In this document: positions 1 to 9,646 of the stretch, piece by piece | How the letters are laid out: each line of letters opens with the position of its first letter | Position numbering within the stretch: the stretch's first letter is position 1 | NCBI GenBank assembly: GCA_018241525.1 | Contig: JAFEDR010000001.1 | Location: 310,001 to 374,000 of the forward strand | DNA from: Pseudomonadota bacterium | GTDB taxonomy: Bacteria; Pseudomonadota; Gammaproteobacteria; Steroidobacterales; Steroidobacteraceae | Reading direction: 5' to 3' | Length of the DNA stretch: 64,000 bases | Position numbers and translations under genes: made by a program | The notes under the pieces: generated by a model | Seen by the model: the letters and a program-made list of their open reading frames with translations, nothing else | Told to the model about the DNA's origin: nothing | Database searches by the model: none

Positions 1-327
1 GGGTGGTGCCGCGCAAGAGCTCGAGCGCCCATTCCACCAGCAGCTCCGTCTCCGGGCGCGGCACCAGCACCCCGGGGCCGACGGCGAGCGCGAGGCTCCA
101 GAACTCGCGCCGGCCGGTGAGGTAGGCGACCGGCTCGCCCGCGGCGCGCCGCGCGAGCAGCGCTGCGAAGGTGGCGGCAGCCGCCGGCTCGAGCGCCGCG
201 TCGTCGCGTGCCGCGAGCCGCGCGCGCTCGACGCCGAGCGCATGCGCCAGCAGCAGCTCGGCATCCAGGCGGGGCGAGCCGGAACTCGACGCGAGCCGGC
301 GGGCGGCGTCCGCGAGCGCGTCCCGGA

Positions 328-331
<4 letters not shown>
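1..331 (-). CDS. prmC: Release factor glutamine methyltransferase PrmC (N-terminal part, cut by window edge)
   Basis: PrmC uses SAM to N5-methylate the glutamine of the GGQ motif in peptide-chain release factors. Only the first 110 residues are here; the gene runs off the left edge. The visible part is the helical N-terminal domain ending in the family signature [13 protein letters not shown], followed by [11 protein letters not shown], just before the SAM-binding fold. The ATG at 331 overlaps the prfA stop codon (ATGA), so it is translationally coupled to its own substrate gene in a hemA-prfA-prmC operon. The NPPY catalytic motif would lie outside the window. The family call is secure despite truncation. 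Confidence 0.95.
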
Positions 332-1403
<1,072 letters not shown>

Positions 1404-1407
<4 letters not shown>

Positions 1408-2654
1408 TCGGCGTCGGCGTCCAGCCGGAACAGCCGCCGCGCGGCCGCGACCAGCGCCTCATCGCCCGCCTCGCCCGCCTGGCGCAGCTCGTGCGTCGGC
1501 GGGTGGATCAGCCGGTGGGTCAGCGTGTCGGCGAGGTAGGCGAGTGCCTCCTCGGGCGTGCGGCCGGCGCCGATCAGGCGCCGCGCCTGCTCGAGCGTCG
1601 TCGCGCGGATCGACTCCGCCGAGGTGCGCAGCTCGCGGATGGTCGGCACCGCCTGCTGGCCGCGCAGGCCGGACAGGAAGCGCGCGACTTCCTCGTCGAT
1701 CAGGATGCGCGCCTCGCGCGCCCCGTCCTCGCGCGCCTTGAGGTTCTGCGTGACGAAGTTCTGCAGGTCATCGATGGTGTAGAGGTAGACGTCCTCGAAC
1801 GCGGCCACGGCCGGGTCGATGTCCCGCGGCACCGCGATATCGACCATGAACATCGGCCGGCGGCGGCGCGCCGCGAGTGCGGCCTCGACGTCGGCGGCGC
1901 CGATCACCACCGTCGGGCTCGCCGTCGAGCTCACCACGATGTCGGCGTCCGCGAGATGCGTCGGCAGCGCGTCGAGCGTGATGGCCGAGGCGTTGAACTC
2001 CGCCGCCAGCAGCTGCGCGCGGTCGAGGCTGCGGTTCGCGATGATCATGCGCTTCAGGCCCTGCGAGTGCAGGTGGCGTGCCGCGAGCGCGATCGTCTCG
2101 CCGGCGCCGACCAGCAGCGCCGTGTGCTGGCCGAAGCCCGCGAAGATCTGCCGCGCGAGGCTGACCGCGGCATAGGCCACCGAGACCGCGTTGGCGCCGA
2201 TCTGGGTCTCGGTGCGCACGCGCTTGGCGACCGAGAAGGTCGCCTGGAACAGCCGGTTCAGCAGCGGCCCGACCGTGCCGGCGTCCTGCGCCGCCCGGTA
2301 CGCATCCTTCAGCTGGCCGAGGATCTGCGGCTCGCCGAGCACCATCGAGTCGAGCCCGGAGGCGACCGCGAACGCATGCCCGATCGCGCCATGCTCCTCG
2401 TGCTGGTAGAGGCAGTCGCGCAGCGCGAAGTCGACCGCGTGATAGCTCTCGAGCCAGCGCGCGAGCTCGGCCGGCGCGTCGGCGACGCAGTACAGCTCCG
2501 TGCGATTGCAGGTCGAGACGATCACCGTCTCGCGCGCCCCGCGGCCCGCGAGCGAGCGCAGCGCGTCCGGCAGGTGACTGGGGTCGAAGACCACCTTCTC
2601 ACGCACCTCGAGCGGTGCCGTGCGATGGTTGATCCCGACGACGACGAGGGGCAT
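1404..2654 (-). CDS. hemA: Glutamyl-tRNA reductase
   Basis: HemA reduces glutamyl-tRNA(Glu) to glutamate-1-semialdehyde with NADPH, the first committed step of C5-pathway heme synthesis. The protein has 416 residues. The N-terminal catalytic domain starts [19 protein letters not shown] and contains the nucleophilic Cys at residue 49 in [10 protein letters not shown]. The NADP-binding Rossmann domain ([16 protein letters not shown]) follows and a helical dimerisation domain ends the protein. ATG 2654 was chosen because it gives the canonical N-terminus; any upstream extension would run into the divergent gene. It is the first gene of the hemA-prfA-prmC operon and is transcribed away from the LbcA-like gene. 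Confidence 0.96.
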
Positions 2655-2753
2655 GCGGTGCCTGAGGGGGTCGGGTGGCGCGGGATTGTCGGTTACCGAA
2701 CGCGGCAGGGCAAGCGGCGGGCCGCCGGCCAAGGGGCCGCCGGGGCCTTGCGA

Positions 2754-2759
2754 TATAGT
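2754..2759 (+). promoter_or_regulatory. Possible -10 box (TATAGT) of the lbcA-like-lolB-ispE operon
   Basis: TATAGT stands out in very GC-rich DNA and ends six bases before the ATG at 2766. If it is used, transcription would start at or next to the start codon, giving a leaderless message. No good -35 element is visible 17 bases upstream and no Shine-Dalgarno sequence is seen in front of the ATG. Inference from position only. Confidence 0.4.
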
Positions 2760-2765
2760 GACCGC

Positions 2766-4427
2766 ATGCGCCGCCCCGCCCCGTGCCGAACCGCTCTGCC
2801 GCTCGCGGCGCTCGCCGCGCTGCTCGGCGGCTGCGCGCACCTCGGCCCCGAGAACTCCGCCGCGCGGCTCGTCTCGGCCGAAGTGGCGCTCGAGCGCGGC
2901 GACTATCCGTTCGCGGCTCGCGAGTACCGGCGGGCCGCGGCCGAGAGTCGCGATGCCGCGGTGGCCGAGCGCGCCGCGCGCGTCGCCTTCGACACCGGCC
3001 AGGCCGGGGAGCTCGCGCGCACCGCGCGCGAATGGCTCGCGCGCGAGCCGAAGAACGAGTCGCCGCGGCGCTTCCTGGCGGTGGCACTGCTGGAGCTCGA
3101 TGATCGCCCAGGCGCCGAGCGCGAGCTCGCGGCGCTGCTCGCGAGCGCCTACGCGACCCCCGCGGAGGGCTTCACCGCGCTCGGCGAGTCGCTCGGCACG
3201 CTGCGCAACGAGACCGGCGTCGCCGCGGTCGCGCAGCGGCTCGCGGCCCGCTACCCGGCGGTCGCCGAGGCGCAGTACGCGGCCGGGTCGCTGTCGCTGA
3301 ACGCGGGCGACTCGCCGTCGGCGCTCGCCGCGGTCGCGCGGGCGCTGGCGCTGCGCCCCGACTGGCGCGAGGCACGCTGGCTCGAGGTGCGGGCGCGCAT
3401 CGCTGGTGGCGACTGCGGCGCCGGCCTCAAGGGCGCGAGCGCGCTGGCCGCCGAGTCGACCGACAGCGACCGGCTGGTCTACGCCTGGCTGCTGACCGCC
3501 TGTGACCGCGGCGCGGAGGCGCAGCCGTACTTCGCGGACCTCGCGCGCGGCCGGCTGCTGCGCGCCGAGGCGCTCGAGGGCCTGGCCAGCCTCGAGGTCG
3601 AGTCGCGCCGCTACGACGAGGCGGCCGGCCACTACACGGAGATGCTTGGCACCGGGCGCAACGCCGACCGCGCGTTCTTCGGGCTCGCGCTGCTCGCCGA
3701 CCGCAAGGGCGAGCGCGAGCGCGCCGAGAAGCTCTACCTGCGCGTCACCAGCGGCCAGCGGGCCGTGACGGCGCAGCTGCGGGCCTACCGGCTCGGGCTC
3801 GAGCGCGGCGAGGCGCTGGCCGCGGCGCGCCAGCTCGACGACTTCGTCACGGCCGATGCCGATCACCGCGTCGACCTGACCGCCGGCCGGGCGCAGATCC
3901 TCGCCGAGCGCGGCCGGGCGGCGGAGGCGCTCGCGCTGCTCGCGCGCGCGGCGGCCGCCTACCCGGACCGCGCCGAGCTGCGCCTCGCGCGCGCCACCGT
4001 GCTCGAGCAGGGCGGCGAGATCGATGCGGCGCTCGGGGAGCTGCGCGCGATCGCGCGCAGCCGGCCGGCGGACCCGACCGCCGCGAACGCGCTCGGCTTC
4101 ACGCTCGCCGACCACAACCGCGAGCTCGGCGAGGCCGAGCGGCTGATCCGCCAGGCGCTCACCGCCCGGCCGGACAGTGCCGCGATCCGCGACAGCCTCG
4201 GCTGGGTCCTCTACCGCCGCGGCCGCGGTGCCGAGGGCCTCGAGTGGCTGCGCCGCGCCTACGCCGCCGAATCCGACCCCGAGATCGCGACCCACGTCGG
4301 CGAGGTCGAGTGGAGCCTCGGCGATCGGAGCGGCGCCGAGCGCACCTGGCGCAGCGCCCTCGATCGCAACCCCGGCGATCCCCACCTCCTGAAGGCCCTC
4401 GAGCAGCACCTCGGTCCCCGGCCATGA
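2766..4427 (+). CDS. TPR outer-membrane lipoprotein, LbcA-like
   Basis: A 553-residue lipoprotein: signal peptide with lipobox LGGC (lipidated Cys at residue 23), then repeated TPR-type helical pairs to the C-terminus, the last ones containing AIRDSLGWVLYRRGRGAEGLEW. Between hemA and lolB, Pseudomonas aeruginosa carries LbcA (PA4667), the TPR lipoprotein partner that activates the periplasmic protease CtpA; position, length and architecture match. The same role here is inferred from synteny, not shown. The ATG at 2766 is the only start that gives the lipoprotein signal. The stop overlaps the lolB start (ATGA), implying coupling. Lys is scarce and Arg dominates, in keeping with the GC content. 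Confidence 0.82.
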   Translation: MRRPAPCRTALPLAALAALLGGCAHLGPENSAARLVSAEVALERGDYPFAAREYRRAAAESRDAAVAERAARVAFDTGQAGELARTAREWLAREPKNESPRRFLAVALLELDDRPGAERELAALLASAYATPAEGFTALGESLGTLRNETGVAAVAQRLAARYPAVAEAQYAAGSLSLNAGDSPSALAAVARALALRPDWREARWLEVRARIAGGDCGAGLKGASALAAESTDSDRLVYAWLLTACDRGAEAQPYFADLARGRLLRAEALEGLASLEVESRRYDEAAGHYTEMLGTGRNADRAFFGLALLADRKGERERAEKLYLRVTSGQRAVTAQLRAYRLGLERGEALAAARQLDDFVTADADHRVDLTAGRAQILAERGRAAEALALLARAAAAYPDRAELRLARATVLEQGGEIDAALGELRAIARSRPADPTAANALGFTLADHNRELGEAERLIRQALTARPDSAAIRDSLGWVLYRRGRGAEGLEWLRRAYAAESDPEIATHVGEVEWSLGDRSGAERTWRSALDRNPGDPHLLKALEQHLGPRP

Positions 4428-5014
4428 GCCGGCGGTCCGTGGCGGTCTGCGCGCTCGCGCTGCTGGCGGGCTGCCGGACGCTGCCGGTGGCACCGGTCGC
4501 CGCGCCCAGCGAGGCGGCGCAGGCGGCGATCGCCGCGCTCAGCGACTGGCAGGCCCGCGGCCGGGTCGCCGTGCGGGCCGGCGAGCAGGGCTTCAGCGCA
4601 AGCTTCGAGTGGCGCGAGGCGGGCGGCGCCGGCGACATCGGCGTGCACGGTCCCCTTGGCACGGGGGCGGTCCGCATCCACCGCACCGACGCGGCGATCC
4701 GGATCGAGTCGTCGAGCGGCGCGCCCCTCGAGGTGCCGGCGCCGTTCACGGCGCTCGAGCCGGAACTGATCGCGCGGCTCGGGTTCCCGCTGCCGCTCGA
4801 GCGGCTGCGTTACTGGGTTCGCGGCGTGCCCGACCCCGCGGAGCCGGCGACGCCGGCGGCCGAGGGCTTCGTCCAGGCGGACTGGCTCGTGACGGTGCTC
4901 GACCGCGTCCCGGTCGACGGCTCGCCCGGGGCGCTGCCCGGGCGGCTGACGCTGAGCCGCGAGGCGACCCGGATCCGGATCCTCGTCGACCGTTGGCGGG
5001 TCAGGGCGCCGTGA
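4424..5014 (+). CDS. lolB: Outer-membrane lipoprotein insertion factor LolB
   Basis: LolB receives lipoproteins from LolA in the periplasm and inserts them into the inner leaflet of the outer membrane. The protein has 196 residues, with a short signal peptide and lipobox LAGC (Cys 17). The mature part carries the LolB signature WQARGRVAVRAGEQGFSASF followed by alternating hydrophobic strands, and the RYWVRGVPDP motif around residues 127-136 typical of LolB. ATG 4424 overlaps the upstream stop; its own TGA overlaps the GTG start of ispE. Synteny with ispE-prs supports the call. Confidence 0.94.
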   Translation: MSRRSVAVCALALLAGCRTLPVAPVAAPSEAAQAAIAALSDWQARGRVAVRAGEQGFSASFEWREAGGAGDIGVHGPLGTGAVRIHRTDAAIRIESSSGAPLEVPAPFTALEPELIARLGFPLPLERLRYWVRGVPDPAEPATPAAEGFVQADWLVTVLDRVPVDGSPGALPGRLTLSREATRIRILVDRWRVRAP

Positions 5015-5907
5015 CCGGCCCGCGCTGGCTGGCGCCGGCCAAGCTCAACCTCTTCCTGCACGTCCTCGGCCGGCGGGCGGACGGGTACCACGAGCTCGAG
5101 ACGCTGTTCGAGCTGGTCGACCTGTGCGACGAGATCGAGATCCGTCCGCGCCAGGACGGCGTGATCGAGCGGCTGCGGGGTCCTGCCGACGTGCCGCCGG
5201 AGGCCGACCTCGCGGTGCGTGCGGCCCGGCGCCTGCGCGAGGCGGCCGGCGACCCGTCGCTCGGCTGCGACCTCATGCTCGACAAGCGGATCCCGGCCGG
5301 CGGCGGTCTCGGCGGGGGCAGTTCGGACGCCGCGACGGTCCTGGTCGCCCTGGATGCGCTCTGGGGGCTCGACTGGCCCGCCGAGCGCCTCAAGGAGCTC
5401 GCGGCCGGCCTCGGCGCCGACGTGCCGGTGTTCGTCGGCGGGGAAACCGCGATCGGGCGGGGCATCGGCGAGCGGCTCGAGCCGGCGGCGGTGGCCCCGC
5501 GGGCCTACGCGATCGTCTTCCCGGGCGTTCCGGCGGCGACCGCGAGCGCCTTCCAGGCAGCTGAATTGACAAGGAATTCTCCGGCCCTCACAATACCCGG
5601 CTCGCTGTATACGATCGACGAAGGCGCGTCGCTGCCCGGACGGAACGATCTCGAGCCGGTGGTGGCCGCGCGGCACCCGGCGGTGCGCGCCGCGCTCGCG
5701 TGGCTCGGCGCCCGCGGCAACGCGCGACTCACCGGTTCGGGCGCGAGCGTGTTCGCGCCGTTCCGCGACCGCCGCGCGGCGGCCGCGGCGCTGGCCGGGC
5801 TGCCGGCCGGCTGGCTGGGCTTCGCGGTCGAGGGCCTCGCGCGCTCGCCGCTGCTCGCGCAGGCGGCGGCGGTTCGCGCGGCGCGGACGGGCGGGGGGCG
5901 CCGCTAG
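5011..5907 (+). CDS. ispE: 4-diphosphocytidyl-2-C-methyl-D-erythritol kinase
   Basis: IspE phosphorylates CDP-methylerythritol in the MEP isoprenoid pathway (GHMP kinase fold). The protein is 298 residues from a GTG start that overlaps the lolB stop (GTGA). Motifs seen: WLAPAKLNLFLHVLGRRADGYHELET at the start (substrate lysine in PAKLN), the ATP-binding glycine-rich IPAGGGLGGGSSDAA, GADVPVF, and the C-terminal ARLTGSGASVFA. A markedly AT-richer stretch at 5560-5615 still encodes family-typical residues (LTRNSPALTIPG) but also holds a good promoter-like sequence, listed separately. Confidence 0.96.
   Translation: MTGPRWLAPAKLNLFLHVLGRRADGYHELETLFELVDLCDEIEIRPRQDGVIERLRGPADVPPEADLAVRAARRLREAAGDPSLGCDLMLDKRIPAGGGLGGGSSDAATVLVALDALWGLDWPAERLKELAAGLGADVPVFVGGETAIGRGIGERLEPAAVAPRAYAIVFPGVPAATASAFQAAELTRNSPALTIPGSLYTIDEGASLPGRNDLEPVVAARHPAVRAALAWLGARGNARLTGSGASVFAPFRDRRAAAAALAGLPAGWLGFAVEGLARSPLLAQAAAVRAARTGGGRR
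5566..5594 (+). promoter_or_regulatory. Promoter-like element inside ispE, likely for tRNA-Gln/prs
   Basis: A perfect -35 hexamer TTGACA (5566-5571), a 17-base spacer and CACAAT (5589-5594) as -10 lie within the ispE coding sequence, about 320 bp before tRNA-Gln. The surrounding stretch is much more AT-rich than the rest of the operon. In enterobacteria prs is known to have an internal promoter linked to the upstream ispE gene; that parallel is from memory. No transcript data are available. Confidence 0.4.
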
Positions 5908-5916
5908 GGTTGCGGG

Positions 5917-5991
5917 TGGGGCGTAGCCAAGTGGTACGGCAGCGGATTTTGATTCCGCCATGCGAAGGTTCGAATCCTTCCGCCCCAGCCA
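5917..5991 (+). tRNA. tRNA-Gln (UUG)
   Basis: A 75-base cloverleaf can be drawn by eye: acceptor TGGGGCG pairs with CGCCCCA, anticodon stem GCGGA/TCCGC encloses loop TTTTGAT with anticodon TTG, and the T arm GAAGG-TTCGAAT-CCTTC is present. The 3' CCA is encoded in the genome. It lies between ispE and prs, as in Pseudomonas, and is probably co-transcribed with one or both neighbours. Confidence 0.97.
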
Positions 5992-6035
5992 CTTTGACGG
6001 GGCATCGGGCCGAGGGTTGAGCGGGGAGCACGAGC

Positions 6036-6989
6036 GTGTCCGAATCACAGATGGCGGTGTTCGCCGGGAGCGCAAACCCGGCGCTCGCGCAGGAGATCGC
6101 CCGGCACCTGATGCTGCCGCTCGGTCGCGCGCACGTCGGCCGCTTCAGCGACGGCGAGACCACGGTCGAGCTGATGGAGAACGTGCGCGGCCGCGACGTG
6201 TTCATCGTCCAGCCGACCTCGCCGCCGGCGAATGACCACCTGATGGAGCTGCTGGTGATGGCCGACGCCTGCCGACGGGCGAGCGCCGGGCGCATCACCG
6301 CGGTGATCCCGTACTTCGGCTATGCGCGCCAGGACCGGCGGCCGCGGGCCACGCGCGTGGCCATCACCGCCAAGCTGGTCGCGAACCTGATCGCGACCGC
6401 CGGCGTCAACCGGGTGCTGACGCTCGACCTGCATGCCGACCAGATCCAGGGCTTCTTCGACCTGCCGGTGGACAACGTCTACGCCTCGCCGGTCCTGCTC
6501 GGCGATGCCTGGAAGCAGAAGCACGACAACATGATCGTCGTCTCGCCCGACGTCGGCGGCGTGGTGCGGGCGCGCGCGCTCGCCAAGCGCCTCGACGACG
6601 CGGACCTGGCGATCATCGACAAGCGCCGGCCGCGGCCCAACGAGTCGAAGGTGATGAACATCATCGGCGACGTCGAGGGCAAGAGCTGCGTGCTGGTCGA
6701 CGACATGGTCGACACCGCCGGTACGCTGTGCCAGGCGGCGCAGGCGCTCAAGGACGAGGGCGCCGTGCGGGTGGTGGCCTACATCACGCACGCGGTGCTC
6801 TCGGGAGCGGCGCTCGACCGGATCGGCGCCTCGGTACTCGACGAGCTGGTGGTCACCGACACGATTCCGCTCAGCGACCAGGCACGCGCCTGCGCGAAGA
6901 TCCGTCAGCTGTCGGTCGCCGGCCTGCTGGCCGAGACCATGCGGCGGATCCGCGACGAGGAGTCGGTGAGCTCGTTGTACATCGATTGA
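6036..6989 (+). CDS. prs: Ribose-phosphate pyrophosphokinase (PRPP synthetase)
   Basis: Prs transfers pyrophosphate from ATP to ribose-5-phosphate to make PRPP for purines, pyrimidines, His, Trp and NAD. The protein has 317 residues, the class I length. Motifs: [13 protein letters not shown] (ATP-binding loop region, near 92-104), the catalytic flexible loop with [10 protein letters not shown] (193-202), and the PRPP-binding loop [12 protein letters not shown] (219-230). The GTG at 6036 has a GGGGAG Shine-Dalgarno sequence about nine bases upstream. The first codons ([14 protein letters not shown]) match usual Prs N-termini. Confidence 0.97.
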   Translation: MSESQMAVFAGSANPALAQEIARHLMLPLGRAHVGRFSDGETTVELMENVRGRDVFIVQPTSPPANDHLMELLVMADACRRASAGRITAVIPYFGYARQDRRPRATRVAITAKLVANLIATAGVNRVLTLDLHADQIQGFFDLPVDNVYASPVLLGDAWKQKHDNMIVVSPDVGGVVRARALAKRLDDADLAIIDKRRPRPNESKVMNIIGDVEGKSCVLVDDMVDTAGTLCQAAQALKDEGAVRVVAYITHAVLSGAALDRIGASVLDELVVTDTIPLSDQARACAKIRQLSVAGLLAETMRRIRDEESVSSLYID

Positions 6990-6999
6990 AGTTTTCGAG

Positions 7000-7020
7000 C
7001 CCGCGGCATCGGGCCGCGGG
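7000..7020 (+). terminator. Hairpin between prs and rplY
   Basis: CCCGCGGC (7000-7007) and GCCGCGGG (7013-7020) form a perfect 8-bp stem with a 5-base loop directly after the prs stop. It is preceded by TTTT but has no trailing T tract, so it may attenuate rather than fully terminate. Confidence 0.5.
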
Positions 7021-7080
7021 ACGCAGACCCGGCACGGACTTGGTCGCGGGCCGCGCCGGGGTTACCGCAAGGAGACGATG

Positions 7081-7815
7081 ATGAAGACCTCTTTTGAACT
7101 GACCGCGGAGTTCCGCGATGACCAGGGGAAGGGTGCGAGCCGCCGCCTGCGTCACGCCGGACGCGTTCCCGCGATCCTCTATGGCGGCCAGCGCGAGCCC
7201 CGGGCGCTGTCGCTCGACCATACCAAGCTGCAGCTCGCGCTCGAGAACGAGAAGTTCTACTCCTCGATCATGCAGCTGAAGGTGGGCGAGCAGACGCAGG
7301 CGGCGATCCTGCGCGACGTGCAGCGCCATCCGTGGAAGAACCAGATCGTCCACGTCGACCTGCAGCGCGTCTACGAGAACGAGCGCATCCGCCTGGCGGT
7401 ACCGCTGCACTTCTCGGGCGACGCGGTCGCGCCGGGCGTCAAGACCGAGGGCGGCATGATGTCGCACCTCAAGAACGAGCTCGAGGTGGAGTGTCTGCCG
7501 AAGGACCTGCCGGAGTTCCTCGAGGTCGACACCTCGTCGCTGCACCTCAACCAGTCGCTGCACGTCGCCGACATCAAGCTGCCCGCGGGCGTGATCTCGG
7601 TGGAGCTGCAGTCCGGCAAGAACCCGTCGGTGGTCGCGGTGCACGCGATGCGCGCCGAGGAAGTCGAGACGCCGGCGGCGGCCCCGGCCGAAGGTGCGGC
7701 AGCGGCGCCGGCGGCGGGTGCGGCAGCGGCTCCGGCGGCGGGCGCGGCGGCGGGCGACAAGAAGCCGGCCGAGGCGGCCAAGAAGGACGAGCCGAAGAAG
7801 GACGCCAAGAAGTAG
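7081..7815 (+). CDS. rplY: 50S ribosomal protein L25 (Ctc form, with C-terminal tail)
   Basis: L25 binds 5S rRNA in the large subunit; this is the long form with the second TL5/CTC beta domain. The protein has 244 residues. The N-terminal domain runs to about residue 95 (ASRRLRHAGRVPAILYGG is the conserved motif); the C-terminal domain ends near 190, followed by a low-complexity Ala-rich then Lys-rich tail. Two adjacent ATGs exist at 7078 and 7081; 7081 is six bases from AAGGAG (7069-7074), a better spacing than three, so it was preferred. The tail is encoded by a short tandem DNA repeat and varies between species in this family. Confidence 0.95.
   Translation: MKTSFELTAEFRDDQGKGASRRLRHAGRVPAILYGGQREPRALSLDHTKLQLALENEKFYSSIMQLKVGEQTQAAILRDVQRHPWKNQIVHVDLQRVYENERIRLAVPLHFSGDAVAPGVKTEGGMMSHLKNELEVECLPKDLPEFLEVDTSSLHLNQSLHVADIKLPAGVISVELQSGKNPSVVAVHAMRAEEVETPAAAPAEGAAAAPAAGAAAAPAAGAAAGDKKPAEAAKKDEPKKDAKK
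7693..7755 (+). repeat. 24-bp tandem repeat coding the Ala/Pro tail of L25
   Basis: Two 24-bp units (7693-7716 and 7717-7740) differ at one visible base and are followed by a partial third unit. They encode repeated Gly-Ala-Ala-Ala-Ala-Pro-Ala-Ala blocks, so slippage would change tail length in frame. Confidence 0.8.
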
Positions 7816-7893
7816 CGCGTCCGGCGCCGGCGCCGGCCGGACCGTCCCTCGCCGGGGCGGTCGGGCCGGCGTGGTCGCCGCCGCGGCGCCGCC

Positions 7894-8484
7894 ATGGCGG
7901 GCCTGTCACTCAAGCTCATCGTCGGCCTGGGCAATCCCGGGCCGGAGCACGCGGAGACCCGCCACAACGCGGGTTTCTGGTGCGTCGACCGGCTCGCCGC
8001 GAGCGCCGGCGGCAGCCTGCGGCCGCATGCGCGCTACCACGGTGACGTCGGCCGCGTGACGATCGAGGGCCGCGAGCTGTGGCTGCTGAAGCCGGCCACC
8101 TACATGAACCGCAGCGGGCTCGCGGTGCGGGCGCTGGCCGAGTACCTGCGCATCGCGCCGGGCGAGACGCTGGTCGCGCACGACGAGCTCGACCTGCCGG
8201 TCGGCGCCGTGCGGCTCAAGCTCGGCGGCGGGCCGGGCGGCCACAACGGCGTGCGCGACGTGATCACGCAGGTCGGCGACGGCTTCTGGCGGCTGCGGCT
8301 CGGCATCGGCCATCCGGGCACGCGCCAGGAGGTCATCGACTACGTGCTGCGGCGCGCGCCGGCGAGCGAGCAGGCGCTGCTGGACGAGGCGGTCGTGGCC
8401 GCGGCAGCCGCCGTCCCGCGGCTGCTGGTCGAGGGCGCGGAGAAGGTCATGAACAGCCTCCACCGGCGTGCGCCGGCGGAGTAG
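7894..8484 (+). CDS. pth: Peptidyl-tRNA hydrolase
   Basis: Pth cleaves the ester bond of peptidyl-tRNAs released prematurely from the ribosome. The protein has 196 residues, the normal size. Signature motifs: [20 protein letters not shown] with the catalytic His at residue 24, [23 protein letters not shown], and the [11 protein letters not shown] loop. ATG 7894 fits; the gene lies 78 bp after rplY and 8 bp before ychF, the classical rplY-pth-ychF arrangement. Confidence 0.96.
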   Translation: MAGLSLKLIVGLGNPGPEHAETRHNAGFWCVDRLAASAGGSLRPHARYHGDVGRVTIEGRELWLLKPATYMNRSGLAVRALAEYLRIAPGETLVAHDELDLPVGAVRLKLGGGPGGHNGVRDVITQVGDGFWRLRLGIGHPGTRQEVIDYVLRRAPASEQALLDEAVVAAAAAVPRLLVEGAEKVMNSLHRRAPAE

Positions 8485-8492
8485 GAGTACCC

Positions 8493-9584
8493 GTGGGCAT
8501 CAAGTGCGGCATCGTCGGCCTGCCGAACGTCGGCAAGTCGACGCTCTTCAACGCGCTGACCCGCGCGCAGATCCCGGCCGAGAACTACCCGTTCTGCACG
8601 ATCGACCCGAACGTCGGCGTCGTGCCGGTGCCGGACCCGCGCCTGCAGGCGCTGTGGGAGATCGCGCGCTCCGAGAAGGTGCTGCCGACGACCGTCGAGT
8701 TCGTCGACATCGCCGGCATCGTCGCCGGCGCCTCGCAGGGCGAGGGGCTCGGCAACAAGTTCCTCGCGCACATCCGCGAGGTCGACGCGATCGCGCACGT
8801 GGTGCGCTGCTTCGAGCACGCCGACATCGTGCACGTCGCCGGCCGCGTCAACCCGCTCGACGACATCGGCACGATCAACACCGAGCTCGCGCTCGCCGAC
8901 CTCGAGACGGCCGAGAAGGGGCTGCAGCGCGCCGAGAAGGCCGCCAAGGCCCAGGACAAGGAGGCGCTCAGGGCCCGCGACGTGATCCGACGCGTCCGCG
9001 ACGGCCTTAACGAGGGCAAGCCGGCGCGCGCGCTCGGCCTCGACGAGCAGGAGCGGGCGATCGTCCGCGAGCTGCAGCTGCTGACGATGAAGCCGGTGCT
9101 GTACGTCGCCAACGTCAACGAGCAGGGCTTCCACGACAACCCGCTGCTGGCGGCGGTCGAGCGGCTGGCGGCGGCCGAGGGCGCCCAGGTGGTGGCGGTC
9201 TGTGCTGCCATCGAGGCGGAGATCGCGCAGCTCGAGGAGGCCGACCGGGCCGAGTTCCTGAAGGAACTCGGGCTCGAGGAGCCCGGTCTCAACCGGGTGA
9301 TCCGCGCCGCCTACGCCCTGCTGGGTCTGCAGACCTACTTCACCGTGGGGCCGAAGGAGGTCCGTGCCTGGACCGTGCGCCGCCAGAGCACCGCGCCGCA
9401 GGCGGCCGGCGTGATCCACACCGATTTCGAGCGCGGCTTCATCCGCGCCGAGGTGATCGGCTACGACGACTACATCGCATGCCGCGGCGAAGCCGGCGCC
9501 CGCGAGTCCGGCAAGATGCGCCTCGAGGGCAAGGAGTACCTGGTCCGCGAGGGCGATGTCATGCACTTCCGATTCAACGTATGA
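8493..9584 (+). CDS. ychF: Redox-regulated ATPase YchF (OLA1 family)
   Basis: YchF is a ribosome-associated ATPase of the Obg/TRAFAC class with a role in translation and stress responses. The protein has 363 residues, the standard length. The N-terminal G domain shows GLPNVGKST (P-loop, residues 9-17) and [14 protein letters not shown] (switch II). A coiled-coil insertion follows ([20 protein letters not shown]), and the C-terminal TGS domain ends in [20 protein letters not shown] 8493 follows a GGAG at 8483-8486 and gives the canonical [16 protein letters not shown] start. Confidence 0.96.
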   Translation: MGIKCGIVGLPNVGKSTLFNALTRAQIPAENYPFCTIDPNVGVVPVPDPRLQALWEIARSEKVLPTTVEFVDIAGIVAGASQGEGLGNKFLAHIREVDAIAHVVRCFEHADIVHVAGRVNPLDDIGTINTELALADLETAEKGLQRAEKAAKAQDKEALRARDVIRRVRDGLNEGKPARALGLDEQERAIVRELQLLTMKPVLYVANVNEQGFHDNPLLAAVERLAAAEGAQVVAVCAAIEAEIAQLEEADRAEFLKELGLEEPGLNRVIRAAYALLGLQTYFTVGPKEVRAWTVRRQSTAPQAAGVIHTDFERGFIRAEVIGYDDYIACRGEAGARESGKMRLEGKEYLVREGDVMHFRFNV

Positions 9585-9646
9585 CGCGCCCGGGCGTTAT
9601 GCTGCCCACCGCCGCCAGGCCACGACCGATGCGAGGTCCGTCCGTG

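Noticed and set aside
1491-2654. Long plus-strand open frame opposite hemA
   Set aside because: Composition artefact of GC-rich DNA; the minus strand encodes hemA with full motifs.
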